DNA of 64,000 nucleotides from a virus: IMG/VR virus record IMGVR_UViG_3300037395_000062, positions 30,110 to 94,109 of that record; one strand, 5' to 3'. Shown piece by piece: positions 40,721 to 47,650 of this stretch (position 1 is its first letter; each line of letters starts with the position of its first letter). The notes under the pieces were generated by a model. It saw only the letters and a program-made list of their open reading frames with translations, ran no database searches and was not told where the DNA came from. The position numbers and the translations under genes were made by a program.

Positions 40721-41934
40721 GGGCGGCACTCCATGAACGCCTTGATCACTTCGACGGCGACCTGTGGCACGATGGCGTTGCCGAATCCGCGCCATACCCC
40801 TACACGGCTGATCAACGTTTTGTCGTCTTGAAGCGTGGTTGAGGCTTGTCCGAGGGCGCGAGCCAAAGCCACTCTTCCGGAAACCCCATCAACCAGCAGG
40901 GGAATGCCGGGTTTGGCGCGCCGCGTTTTGCCGTCGTGGCAGGCGATGCGCTCCGCGCCGGACCAGAAGCCGTCGCCTGCATCTGTTCGTTCAGGGGTCT
41001 CGCGTTCCTGTCGTGCGTCGCTTGACTGGCCTTCCCCGAGCGGCCGTCCCGTGCCGTGGGTGTCGCCCATGCCGCGACCGGTTGCGCTTTCATCATGACG
41101 GCCAGGGACGTAATCGCTGTTCGGTTCGCATGCGACCCATCTCGCTCGCCCATGCGCTGCTTCATCGCAAGATGGGCTTCCACTGACTTGTTGTCCTCCG
41201 ATGCGCATGGCGTCGGCCAACTCGCGATTGCCACCATGGCGTCGTTCAGGTTGCTGCGGGGGCCATTCAGGGATTGGGCACCCTTGAACCGTTCCGGCAT
41301 ACCTTGCCGATGATCCGATTCCTTCGGCGTTGGCCAACTCGTCGAAATCATCTGCGTAGCCAAGCCGTCCCCGCTGTATTTCGACGCGCCCTTGCGATTG
41401 TAGTTCCCGTGCAGCGTTGGTGTCGTCCACGCCGATCCACCATAGCCTGTCTCGCCGCTGCGGTGCGTCGACGGCACAAGATGGGACAACGGCCGCCCGG
41501 AAGGCGTATCCTTCACCTTCCATGTCAGATCGAACTCCGTCGAGCCAATGCGTGCCAGCCGCTCGCGCAACCTGCTCTCCCATGACGACAGCGGGCCGCC
41601 GGGCACGGACGAGGCGAAACATGTGGGGCCATAGGTGCCTTGGATCGTCTCGGCCACGTTTTTTGCCTGCGATGCTTTCGCCTTGGCAGGGACACGAGCC
41701 TGTCCAGACCTCGCGCTCGTCGGGCCATCCGGCGCATCGCAGTGCCCACGGCCATCCCGCGATTCCGGCGAAGAAATGGCACTGCCGGTATCCTCGCAGG
41801 TCGTCCGGCTGTACGTCGGCGATGCTTCGGTCATCCACGTCCCCATCCATGATCATCGCCGCACCGATCAGGTTCCTGATCCATTGCGCGGCGAACGGAT
41901 CGTTTTCGTTGTAGTACGCGCGTGGTACCGTCAT
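40717..41934 (-). CDS. DNA (cytosine-5) methyltransferase
   Basis: A 405-residue enzyme with the ordered C5-methyltransferase motifs: motif I (CHFFAGIAGWPWALRCAGW), motif IV with the catalytic Cys (GSCPCQGESIAG), motif VI (VVMGEQVARA, with EQV for the usual ENV), motif VIII (APQRRDRLWWIG) and motif X (GFGNAIVPQVAVEVIKAF). The region between VIII and X is the target recognition part. It would methylate cytosine in phage DNA, probably to escape host restriction. A second open frame of 344 residues overlaps it almost entirely. Confidence 0.8.
   Translation of the reverse strand: MTVPRAYYNENDPFAAQWIRNLIGAAMIMDGDVDDRSIADVQPDDLRGYRQCHFFAGIAGWPWALRCAGWPDEREVWTGSCPCQGESIAGKKRGRDDPRHLWPHMFRLVRARRPAVVMGEQVARAAGTHWLDGVRSDMEGEGYAFRAAVVPSCAVDAPQRRDRLWWIGVDDTNAARELQSQGRVEIQRGRLGYADDFDELANAEGIGSSARYAGTVQGCPIPEWPPQQPERRHGGNRELADAMRIGGQQVSGSPSCDEAAHGRARWVACEPNSDYVPGRHDESATGRGMGDTHGTGRPLGEGQSSDARQERETPERTDAGDGFWSGAERIACHDGKTRRAKPGIPLLVDGVSGRVALARALGQASTTLQDDKTLISRVGVWRGFGNAIVPQVAVEVIKAFMECRP
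40812..41846 (-). CDS. Overprinted ORF inside the cytosine methyltransferase gene, 344 aa
   Basis: A long second frame on the same strand, shifted by one base. The product is protein-like and Pro/Trp-patterned, with repeated WPTP or WATPTARDGRSGKA motifs, LTWKVKDTPSGRPLSHLVPS and a C-terminal LNPAFPC-type segment (GAPNPAFPCWLMGFPEEWLW). I recall this same text annotated as independent hypothetical proteins beside phage methyltransferases, so the overlap may be an old, conserved overprint. It may equally be a by-product of GC-rich dual coding. Confidence 0.4.
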   Translation of the reverse strand: MGTWMTEASPTYSRTTCEDTGSAISSPESRDGRGHCDAPDGPTSARSGQARVPAKAKASQAKNVAETIQGTYGPTCFASSVPGGPLSSWESRLRERLARIGSTEFDLTWKVKDTPSGRPLSHLVPSTHRSGETGYGGSAWTTPTLHGNYNRKGASKYSGDGLATQMISTSWPTPKESDHRQGMPERFKGAQSLNGPRSNLNDAMVAIASWPTPCASEDNKSVEAHLAMKQRMGERDGSHANRTAITSLAVMMKAQPVAAWATPTARDGRSGKASQATHDRNARPLNEQMQATASGPARSASPATTAKRGAPNPAFPCWLMGFPEEWLWLAPSDKPQPRFKTTKR

Positions 41935-41939
41935 CGTCT

Positions 41940-42383
41940 CTACAGCCCCAGTTCGGCGCGCAGGCCGGGCCGAGCGACCTCCGCGGCGTCGATCAGCGAC
42001 ATCAGGGCGGCGTGCTGGCGAGGCAGCAGCCGAAGCGTCACCCGAGCCTCCGGTGGCAGCGCGTGCAGCAGCATGTAGCGCCCGATCCGGATCGAACGGA
42101 TGACGGCGATACTGCCGGTCGACCGCAGTGCGCGGCGCAGATTACATATCTGCACGTCGACTGATTCCGGGCTGGTGGGATGGATGCGCACCTTGCACGC
42201 CTCGTGCAGCGCGTCCTTACGTATCGCCTCGCCGGAGCGGAGCATCAGGATGCGCAACAGTTTCGTCTCGGCGGGACTCAGCTTCGCCCAGTCGCGCGGA
42301 CCCGTCACGATGCGATCGGCGACGTTCAGCGTGAGATCGGCGGTGGCGACGGTCGCCGTCTCCTCGATCGGAAGGAGGTTCAC
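41940..42383 (-). CDS. OmpR-type winged-helix regulator lacking a receiver domain, 147 aa
   Basis: The middle matches the OmpR/PhoB DNA-binding domain: LSPAETKLLRILMLRSGEAI, then PESVDVQICNLRRALRSTGS and IRSIRIGRYML, i.e. recognition helix and wing. No phospho-acceptor receiver domain precedes it. It would bind DNA without two-component control. It lies at the promoter end of the primase and methyltransferase operon, which it may control. It overlaps the upstream gene by four bases. Confidence 0.75.
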   Translation of the reverse strand: MNLLPIEETATVATADLTLNVADRIVTGPRDWAKLSPAETKLLRILMLRSGEAIRKDALHEACKVRIHPTSPESVDVQICNLRRALRSTGSIAVIRSIRIGRYMLLHALPPEARVTLRLLPRQHAALMSLIDAAEVARPGLRAELGL

Positions 42384-42742
42384 CGCGGCACCGCCGGTGC
42401 GGCGTCGCCTCCGTTCGGCTCGGGTTCGGTATCAAGCGGGACCGTGATGCGCAGCGCCACGTCGCCGGGGCCTACGTAGGACTTCAGTGCCTCCGTTATC
42501 CGCCCGCGCAGCCATGCGGCCACGGCGTCGGTATCGTCCGGTTGGTCGTTCGTTCCTGGGATCGTCATCTTGGCGCCGCCTCGCACGTCTTGACGCGTAG
42601 GCAGGGGACGGCTACCTGTGGTGCCGGGCCCCAACGTCGGACCGCCACCGCTTGGTGCCCTTCCACCGAATGCCGCCGCATCGGGTTGAGCGAAGGGGCT
42701 GGGACCGCCGTTCCGGCCCCTTCGCATGAAGGCGGCGAACAT
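42380..42742 (-). CDS. Hypothetical protein with disordered N-terminus, about 120 aa
   Basis: ATG 42742 (MFAAFMRRGRNGGPSPF) has GGAG close upstream. A shorter start at 42568 (MTIPGTNDQPDD) is also possible. The N-terminal half is Gly/Pro-rich, the C-terminal half a short folded domain (AVAAWLRGRITEALKSYVGP). First gene of the leftward operon. Function unknown. Confidence 0.5.
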   Translation of the reverse strand: MFAAFMRRGRNGGPSPFAQPDAAAFGGRAPSGGGPTLGPGTTGSRPLPTRQDVRGGAKMTIPGTNDQPDDTDAVAAWLRGRITEALKSYVGPGDVALRITVPLDTEPEPNGGDAAPAVPR

Positions 42743-42810
42743 CGCTCTCCGCCCGCGCATCTGTCAATAGCGCCGGTCCGACCGTTTCTGTTTTCGCGCG
42801 TGTCGATTTT

Positions 42811-42823
42811 TGTTGCTTCGTTG
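42811..42823 (+). promoter_or_regulatory. Repeated element TGTTGCTTCGTTG, copy 1
   Basis: Copy 1 of a 13-bp element that also occurs at 46367, 49242 and 58835. Here TATATA follows at 42834-42839, just before a plus-strand gene, which suggests it belongs to a promoter. Confidence 0.5.
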
Positions 42824-42869
42824 TCAAACGCGCTATATACTGGACGCCGTGAGGATGGAGAAACAAAGC

Positions 42870-43130
42870 ATGCCGCAGAGGGACCTGTCGTCGCTGGATC
42901 GGATCAATGCGGCACTCGCCGATCCGCTGAACGCGCTCGACGGCGATAACGTCACGGTGTCTGGCAGCGACCTGGCCGACGTGGTGACCCGCTTTGATGC
43001 GATCGCGAAGGCGCTGGGTGATGTGGCGAGCCCGTCGTTCCGGGGGGTGCCCGAGATGCGGCGGATCGCACGGGATGCGCTGATGGCGAACGTCAGGATG
43101 TACGGAAGCTTCAATGGGGAGCGGGTTTGA
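42870..43130 (+). CDS. Hypothetical protein, 86 aa
   Basis: ATG 42870 (MPQRDLSSLDRINAALADPL) has GGAG nine bases upstream; ATG 42855 in the same frame lacks a proper leader. A helical protein (LADVVTRFDAIAKALGDVAS). It overlaps the next gene as TGATG. Function unknown. Confidence 0.6.
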   Translation: MPQRDLSSLDRINAALADPLNALDGDNVTVSGSDLADVVTRFDAIAKALGDVASPSFRGVPEMRRIARDALMANVRMYGSFNGERV

Positions 43131-43312
43131 TGGGCGACGTTAGATTTCGGCGCACGGTGACGACTACCACGCGAACCGTGATCGGCTACACGCAGGAGGA
43201 AGTCGAAGCCATCGTGCTGGCGCACGCCGTGCGTGAACACCCTGCTTTCATGTGTGGCGGCAGACACGACGCCTGCCGCCCTATAACCGCCTACTGGCTA
43301 TCCGGAAATTAG
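43130..43312 (+). CDS. Hypothetical protein, 60 aa
   Basis: It starts at ATG 43130 overlapping the previous stop. N-terminal beta strands (FRRTVTTTTRTVIGY) are followed by a helix (TQEEVEAIVLAHAVRE). Function unknown. Confidence 0.55.
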   Translation: MGDVRFRRTVTTTTRTVIGYTQEEVEAIVLAHAVREHPAFMCGGRHDACRPITAYWLSGN

Positions 43313-43322
43313 TGTGGAATGG

Positions 43323-43460
43323 TCATGCGGAAACTTTCGCCTGCTCGCCTACGGGTTGTATCTTTGGCTGGCCGAACTGGCTCGTGGCGGCCTCAATCCG
43401 CTTGCGAGCGATGTCCAAGTAGCTAGGGGCGATCTCGATGCCGATGAAGAACTGCCGCTC
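43323..43460 (-). pseudogene. Remnant of a DNA methyltransferase C-terminus
   Basis: On the minus strand a 45-codon stretch reads ERQFFIGIEIAPSYLDIARK and then RIEAATSQFGQ, ending at TGA 43323. The pattern FIGIEI..YLDIARKRIE is the C-terminal SAM-binding tail of N6-adenine/N4-cytosine DNA methyltransferases. No upstream part exists: the DNA beyond 43460 is the start of the plus-strand repeat protein. The enzyme gene was therefore lost, probably when the plus-strand gene arrived. Confidence 0.7.
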
Positions 43461-43472
43461 TGAGGAGAATTC

Positions 43473-44723
43473 ATGAAAATCACCAGCATCACGCCAGAGC
43501 AAGCCGCGCGCTTTGGCGAATGGTCCAAGAAATGGATCGACATCGGACTATCCACGGAGCCAGCCGATTTTGATCGGGCAACCGGAGCCGCTCTCAAAGC
43601 ATACAAGCTGGCGAATCTTGATCGGCCGATGGTGATTCTGCGTATGGGTTCGCCCTATGCAGCTACGCTCGGTGGCGCGATGGCATGGGCTGTGCTGCGC
43701 GCGTCGACTGATAAGGTCCGGTCGCAGGTCGCGTCGCAGGTCCGGTCGCAGGTCGAGTCGCAGGTCGCGTCGCAGGTCCGGTCGCAGGTCGAGTCGCAGG
43801 TCGGGTCGCAGGTCGCGTCGCAGGTCGCGTCGCAGGTCCGGTCGCAGGTCGAGTCGCAGGTCGGGTCGCAGGTCGCGTCGCAGGTCGCGTCGCAGGTCGC
43901 GTCGCAGGTCGCGTCGCAGGTCCGGTCGCAGGTCTGGTCGCAGGTCGGGTCGCAGGTCCGGTCGCAGGTCGCGTCGCAGGTCGAGTCGCAGGTCCGGTCG
44001 CAGGTCCGGTCGCAGGTCGGGTCGCAGGTCTGGTCGCAGGTCGGGTCGCAGGTCGAGTCGCAGGTCTGGTCGCAGGTCGCGTCGCAGGTGGCAGTCAACA
44101 ACGATCGGGGAGGCGCTTTGTGGTCCGGATGGTGTGCCTATGTGTCGTTCTTCCGCGATGTCATGGGTTGGCGTGACAACGTTCTGGATCGGTTTGAAAT
44201 AGACGAAGCGCTCGCACAGTCCTGTGGATGGGTGTGGTGGCACGAAAATGTCTTGGCGATTTCGGATCGACCGCTAGAAATCCACCGCGATAGGGAGGGC
44301 CAGCTGCATTCGCTTGTGGGTCCGTCGATCAAGTATCGCGATGGGTGGGCTCTGTATCACTCGCACGGCACCGCAATACCGGCCGAATGGATTGAGCAGA
44401 AGGGCACACTTACCCCCGAGATCGCCCTAACGGCGGTCAACGGAGAGCAGCGGCGAGCGGCGTGTGAAATCCTGGGTTGGGATGCCATCCTACGCGAGCT
44501 GGGGGCCAAGACGATCGATCTTGACCCGGACCCCGAAATAGGCGTGCTGCTTGAGGTCGAGTTACCCGACATCGGTCGGGAAAGGTTCCTACGTGTTCGA
44601 TGCGGGACGGGGCGGCAGTTCGCAATACCGGTGCCTCCAACCACAAAGACCGCGTTGGAGGGAAACGCCTGGATATACGATATCCCGGTGAATTTGTTGC
44701 AACAGAAGGAATTTCGGACATGA
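43473..44723 (+). CDS. DUF6745-like protein with 31 SQV tetrapeptide repeats, 416 aa
   Basis: It starts at ATG 43473 behind GAGGAGAATTC. After an 82-residue N-terminal domain ([20 protein letters not shown]) come 31 tetrapeptides xSQV. The C-terminal half has DUF6745 hallmarks: a Trp-rich core ([20 protein letters not shown]), [20 protein letters not shown] and [16 protein letters not shown]. Proteins of this family often carry variable xxQV repeats before the domain; their function is unknown. The repeat region is open in all frames, explaining many shadow ORFs. It is coupled to the next gene by ATGA. Confidence 0.75.
   Translation: MKITSITPEQAARFGEWSKKWIDIGLSTEPADFDRATGAALKAYKLANLDRPMVILRMGSPYAATLGGAMAWAVLRASTDKVRSQVASQVRSQVESQVASQVRSQVESQVGSQVASQVASQVRSQVESQVGSQVASQVASQVASQVASQVRSQVWSQVGSQVRSQVASQVESQVRSQVRSQVGSQVWSQVGSQVESQVWSQVASQVAVNNDRGGALWSGWCAYVSFFRDVMGWRDNVLDRFEIDEALAQSCGWVWWHENVLAISDRPLEIHRDREGQLHSLVGPSIKYRDGWALYHSHGTAIPAEWIEQKGTLTPEIALTAVNGEQRRAACEILGWDAILRELGAKTIDLDPDPEIGVLLEVELPDIGRERFLRVRCGTGRQFAIPVPPTTKTALEGNAWIYDIPVNLLQQKEFRT
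43719..44090. repeat. Array of 31 12-bp units encoding xSQV
   Basis: The unit NNGTCGCAGGTC repeats without interruption. The variable codon is always CGG, GCG, GAG, GGG or TGG, giving R, A, E, G or W, while the SQV part is almost invariant. Variation is confined to the first two bases of one codon. Confidence 0.9.
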
Positions 44724-45061
44724 AAACGGTAACGACGCGACCCGCGTTTCAGGGCGAATTGATGATCCGGCGCATCGCGGTTCTGCCATCGTCGGCCAAG
44801 CTGACTGACCCGACCAAGGGACATCACATCGTGGCGCATAGCGAAAGCGGACACCACCATGTGGTCGATGCTGATCTGGCGCAGCGGTTCATTGACGATA
44901 CCAACGCATTCATCAGCTACTTGTCGGTGGCCGACAAAGCGACCATCGAGCACCTTCGCTCCTACGACACGCACGAAACGCTGGAGCTTGACGCCGGCGT
45001 CTACGAGGTTCGGCTGGCTCGCGAATATACCGCCGAGGGGTTTCGCCCGTCCACTGACTGA
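44720..45061 (+). CDS. Partner protein of the SQV-repeat gene, 113 aa
   Basis: It starts at ATG 44720, overlapping the stop of the repeat gene as ATGA. A His-rich segment (KGHHIVAHSESGHHHVVDAD) near the middle could bind metal. Such a protein is often found after the DUF6745-type gene in phage (from memory). Function unknown. Confidence 0.6.
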   Translation: MKTVTTRPAFQGELMIRRIAVLPSSAKLTDPTKGHHIVAHSESGHHHVVDADLAQRFIDDTNAFISYLSVADKATIEHLRSYDTHETLELDAGVYEVRLAREYTAEGFRPSTD

Positions 45062-45109
45062 TGATGAGGTGGCGCTGGAAACGGCGCCATTTCCTTTGGA
45101 GGAACCACC

Positions 45110-45367
45110 ATGCAAGACCCCCTAATCGGCATCGCCGCCGACCTGAAACGCCTCGCCAACGCTGCGGAGGACATCAGCGCCGACTTGGCCACGATTGCGC
45201 GCCATCTGCGCCAGACGGAGGCGGCAAGCCGGTCTGCGAGATCGATTGCGGATCGTACGAAGGCAATCGGTTTTCCTGTTCCGTTAGTTGCATTACGGAG
45301 ATGGTCGATGATCAGCCGCAGGAGTGATTCCATGGGTGGATCGTGCAAGAGGGAGGTATCGCGATGA
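45110..45367 (+). CDS. Small helical protein, 85 aa
   Basis: It starts at ATG 45110 behind GGAGGAACCACC. The N-terminal half is a regular helix (ADLKRLANAAEDISADLATI) and looks like a coiled coil. The C-terminal part is Arg/Ser-rich. It overlaps the next gene as ATGA. Function unknown. Confidence 0.55.
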   Translation: MQDPLIGIAADLKRLANAAEDISADLATIARHLRQTEAASRSARSIADRTKAIGFPVPLVALRRWSMISRRSDSMGGSCKREVSR

Positions 45368-45879
45368 CGGTGGAACCTGACGTAAAGGCATTGGAGGCTG
45401 CGTTTATTGCGCTGTTCTCCTGGGTCATGAAAGGAGAGGCGTGTCGGCCTGGAAAGGAGTGGCGTCGTAGTGGGTGGGAGGCGGACGTCATGCCCCAATC
45501 ACCGGCGGGACCGTTCAATACGATTTATAATCGAAATCTAGGCATTTATGTGTATTTACGCCCCGAACGCGAGGGTTTCGGCATCATGAAGCGGATCGAT
45601 ATCCGCAATGGTACGCCGGAGGCGTTTCTGCGTGCGGTCGAGGTTACGTTAGGAAGCGTCGAGGTGAAGGAAAAGGGCGAGCTTACTCCGACGTTCGACT
45701 TGCGGTGGCTGCGAAGTAATGATCTCGAGAAACCTGTTCTTCAACAGCGGTTCACGATGCAGGACGGGCACCCGATCGCCTTCGCGATCTCGTCCCAGTG
45801 CGGGTGGGTCGGAAGTGCCGCCATGGCTGCGCGGGCTTCATCACCTGCCGTTCCGTTGAGCGGCACCATGCGCGGCTGA
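45364..45879 (+). CDS. Hypothetical protein, 171 aa
   Basis: It starts at ATG 45364 behind GGGAGG. Mixed alpha/beta (VKALEAAFIALFSWVMKGEA, then GIYVYLRPEREGFGIMKRID). The last about 46 residues are encoded by DNA that also codes for a convergent minus gene, so the true end may be a recent read-through. Function unknown. Confidence 0.55.
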   Translation: MTVEPDVKALEAAFIALFSWVMKGEACRPGKEWRRSGWEADVMPQSPAGPFNTIYNRNLGIYVYLRPEREGFGIMKRIDIRNGTPEAFLRAVEVTLGSVEVKEKGELTPTFDLRWLRSNDLEKPVLQQRFTMQDGHPIAFAISSQCGWVGSAAMAARASSPAVPLSGTMRG

Positions 45880-46103
45880 TGCGTGACGCGGCGGCGCTTC
45901 GCGAGGCACCATCCGTCCGGAATCGGCGTTACCAGCACGAGCGCTGTGCAGTTGTCGTCCAGGCTTGAGAATATTCCGGGCGATCCGAGTGAGGAGGCGA
46001 AGTCCCATGCGGCCTTCCGCGCAGCCATCCATCGGTTTCTCCAGTCGCGGCAGATCGACAGGATGGGGTCCGCCTCGACCAACAGGTACAGCGAATCGGT
46101 CAT
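45741..46103 (-). CDS. Hypothetical protein, 120 aa
   Basis: It starts at ATG 46103, coupled (overlap of four) to the upstream 84-residue gene. The sequence includes WRNRWMAARKAAWDFASSLG and the C-terminal AALPTHPHWDEIAKAIGCP, which looks conserved rather than random. It is convergent with, and overlaps by 139 bases, the plus-strand gene. Function unknown. Confidence 0.6.
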   Translation of the reverse strand: MTDSLYLLVEADPILSICRDWRNRWMAARKAAWDFASSLGSPGIFSSLDDNCTALVLVTPIPDGWCLAKRRRVTHQPRMVPLNGTAGDEARAAMAALPTHPHWDEIAKAIGCPSCIVNRC

Positions 46104-46354
46104 GTACGCACCTCACGGACAAACGCTTCAAGGTCTTCCAAGGACAGGTCGTGCGCTTCCAGCATGGTGGCCAGCTTGCCGCGCCGGATGTGACTGTTCA
46201 GTTGTATCTGTTCCGCCTCCTGTTCGGCGGCAATATTCCGTTGGCGTTTACGCTCATCCATGGCTCTGCAGTTGTGTGGATACTCGCACGACTGTGCTAT
46301 TCCGCACCGTTTGCGGACGCACAATAGACCACCCTTCCCTTTTATCGCTCGCAT
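46100..46354 (-). CDS. Hypothetical Cys/charged protein, 84 aa
   Basis: It starts at ATG 46354 behind the AGGA of a repeated element; a shorter start exists at M32 (MDERKRQRNIAAEQEAEQIQ). Its N-terminus has three Cys (LLCVRKRCGIAQSC). The C-terminal half is helical. Function unknown. Confidence 0.5.
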   Translation of the reverse strand: MRAIKGKGGLLCVRKRCGIAQSCEYPHNCRAMDERKRQRNIAAEQEAEQIQLNSHIRRGKLATMLEAHDLSLEDLEAFVREVRT

Positions 46355-46366
46355 CGTCCGTAATCC

Positions 46367-46379
46367 TGTTGCTTCGTTG
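46367..46379 (+). promoter_or_regulatory. Repeated element TGTTGCTTCGTTG, copy 2
   Basis: Second copy. On the minus strand it reads CAACGAAGCAACA followed by GGA and the start codon of the 84-residue gene, so it also overlaps that gene's ribosome site. Confidence 0.45.
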
Positions 46380-46422
46380 TCAACATACTTATAGTTGGAT
46401 GCGAACGCAAGCCCGAAAACGG

Positions 46423-46451
46423 AAAAGGGCCAGAGGATAATCCTCTGGCCC
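46423..46451 (-). terminator. Rho-independent terminator after the methyltransferase operon
   Basis: GGGCCAGAGGA and TCCTCTGGCCC form a perfect 11-bp stem with a three-base loop, followed on the minus strand by TTTT. It lies downstream of the methyltransferase gene ending at 46520. Confidence 0.8.
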
Positions 46452-46519
46452 CTGCACCCCGTGACGTGGCTGGGCTGTCTCCCGCGCCGGGCTACCTCGC
46501 TATCGTTTGCATCCGCTCT

Positions 46520-47650
46520 CTACCTCGCTATCGTTTGCATCCGTTCCCGGCCGCTCTCGGCGTGCATGGTTTCCTTCTCTATGCAGACCGAATCGAATCC
46601 CTCCAGGTAGGCTGCCTCCGCCAAGGTGCAGCTTCCGGCGAAGGGGTCGAGCACCATGCCGCCTCGAGGCGTGATCAGTCTTGCGAGGTGCCGTAGAAGC
46701 GATATCGGCTTGGTGGTGGGATGCGCCTTGACGTGCTCCATGTTATCCCGGCCGTGCGCGTGCTCGCGCCCCTCGGTCGCGCGGAAATGCGTCGAACACT
46801 CCTCGCAGAAACACATCCGTTCCGCCTTGGTCGCCTTGGGGCAGTAGACCATGCTGCGTTCGGCTTCGGTGAACGCGCACTGGGTGAAGAACCGCGCGGC
46901 CGATCCAGTGTCGAATCGGCGCTGTCCCGGCTTTGCGGCGAAGTTTGTCGACCCCTTGTTCGCGTAGCGGCGTTCGGCGGAGGCTTCGCCCTGCCTATGC
47001 CGCATGGCGCCGTATACCTTGTTGTTCTTCGGTGCGCCGTCGCTGCGTGCGTCGGCCAATTGTCCCGGCGCGTCGGGAAGGCAGCCGACGACCTCCTCGC
47101 TGCCGTCCAGGATAAGGTTCCCTGGCCAGCCGCCCCGTACCCCCTCGCCGCGCGGCACCCGGCAGGCGTCGATGTTGAGATTGCGCACCGGGCCTGGCAT
47201 GCGCGCCAGGATGATGGGTTCGACGCATGGCTTCAGTCTCGACTGACGCAGCACGAGACCCTGCGAATAGACCCAGAGAATTGTGTCCTCGATCTCGAAG
47301 CCGGCCGCGTCGATCGCGGCGGCGAGCCTCCACCATGTCCTGGCGCCCCCGAACGCACACAGCCGCGCGCCGGGCTCCATCGCGGCGGCTACCGCCTTCC
47401 ACGTCTCCGGACGGAACGCGATATCCCCTGCGTCCGTGGGGCTGCCCATGAAGCCGCGCGACAGCCGTCCGGCGGCACCGTCCCTGCCGTGCACGGCGGG
47501 TGCCGCGTTCGCCGAGCCGAACCGTTTCTGGATGCTCGCGAGATGGTAAGGTGGATCCGTCACAACCGCGCTTGCCCGGAATCCAGATCTGACCGCGCCG
47601 GGCAGCCATTCCGTGCAGTCGGCGTTGACGATATCGAAGCAGGCCGTCAT
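46520..47650 (-). CDS. DNA methyltransferase (N6-adenine/N4-cytosine, DPPY)
   Basis: A 376-residue enzyme with the catalytic motif IV (VVTDPPYHLASIQ) near residue 33 and the SAM-binding motif I (VLDPFAGSCTLAEAAYLEG) near residue 340. Motif IV comes first, the beta-class order. The middle has a Cys pair (RMCFCEECSTHFRA). DPPY usually means N6-adenine, but N4-cytosine cannot be excluded. It overlaps the upstream methyltransferase gene by four bases (ATGA) and is followed by a terminator. It probably protects phage DNA from host restriction. Confidence 0.8.
   Translation of the reverse strand: MTACFDIVNADCTEWLPGAVRSGFRASAVVTDPPYHLASIQKRFGSANAAPAVHGRDGAAGRLSRGFMGSPTDAGDIAFRPETWKAVAAAMEPGARLCAFGGARTWWRLAAAIDAAGFEIEDTILWVYSQGLVLRQSRLKPCVEPIILARMPGPVRNLNIDACRVPRGEGVRGGWPGNLILDGSEEVVGCLPDAPGQLADARSDGAPKNNKVYGAMRHRQGEASAERRYANKGSTNFAAKPGQRRFDTGSAARFFTQCAFTEAERSMVYCPKATKAERMCFCEECSTHFRATEGREHAHGRDNMEHVKAHPTTKPISLLRHLARLITPRGGMVLDPFAGSCTLAEAAYLEGFDSVCIEKETMHAESGRERMQTIAR

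Noticed and set aside
43349-43606. 85-residue minus ORF over the start of the SQV-repeat gene
   Set aside because: It runs antisense to a well-supported gene and has no ribosome site; only the other minus frame (methyltransferase remnant) is protein-like.
43719-44090. CRISPR or diversity-generating template repeat
   Set aside because: Contiguous 12-bp units without spacers; variation is not restricted to adenines and no reverse transcriptase is present.
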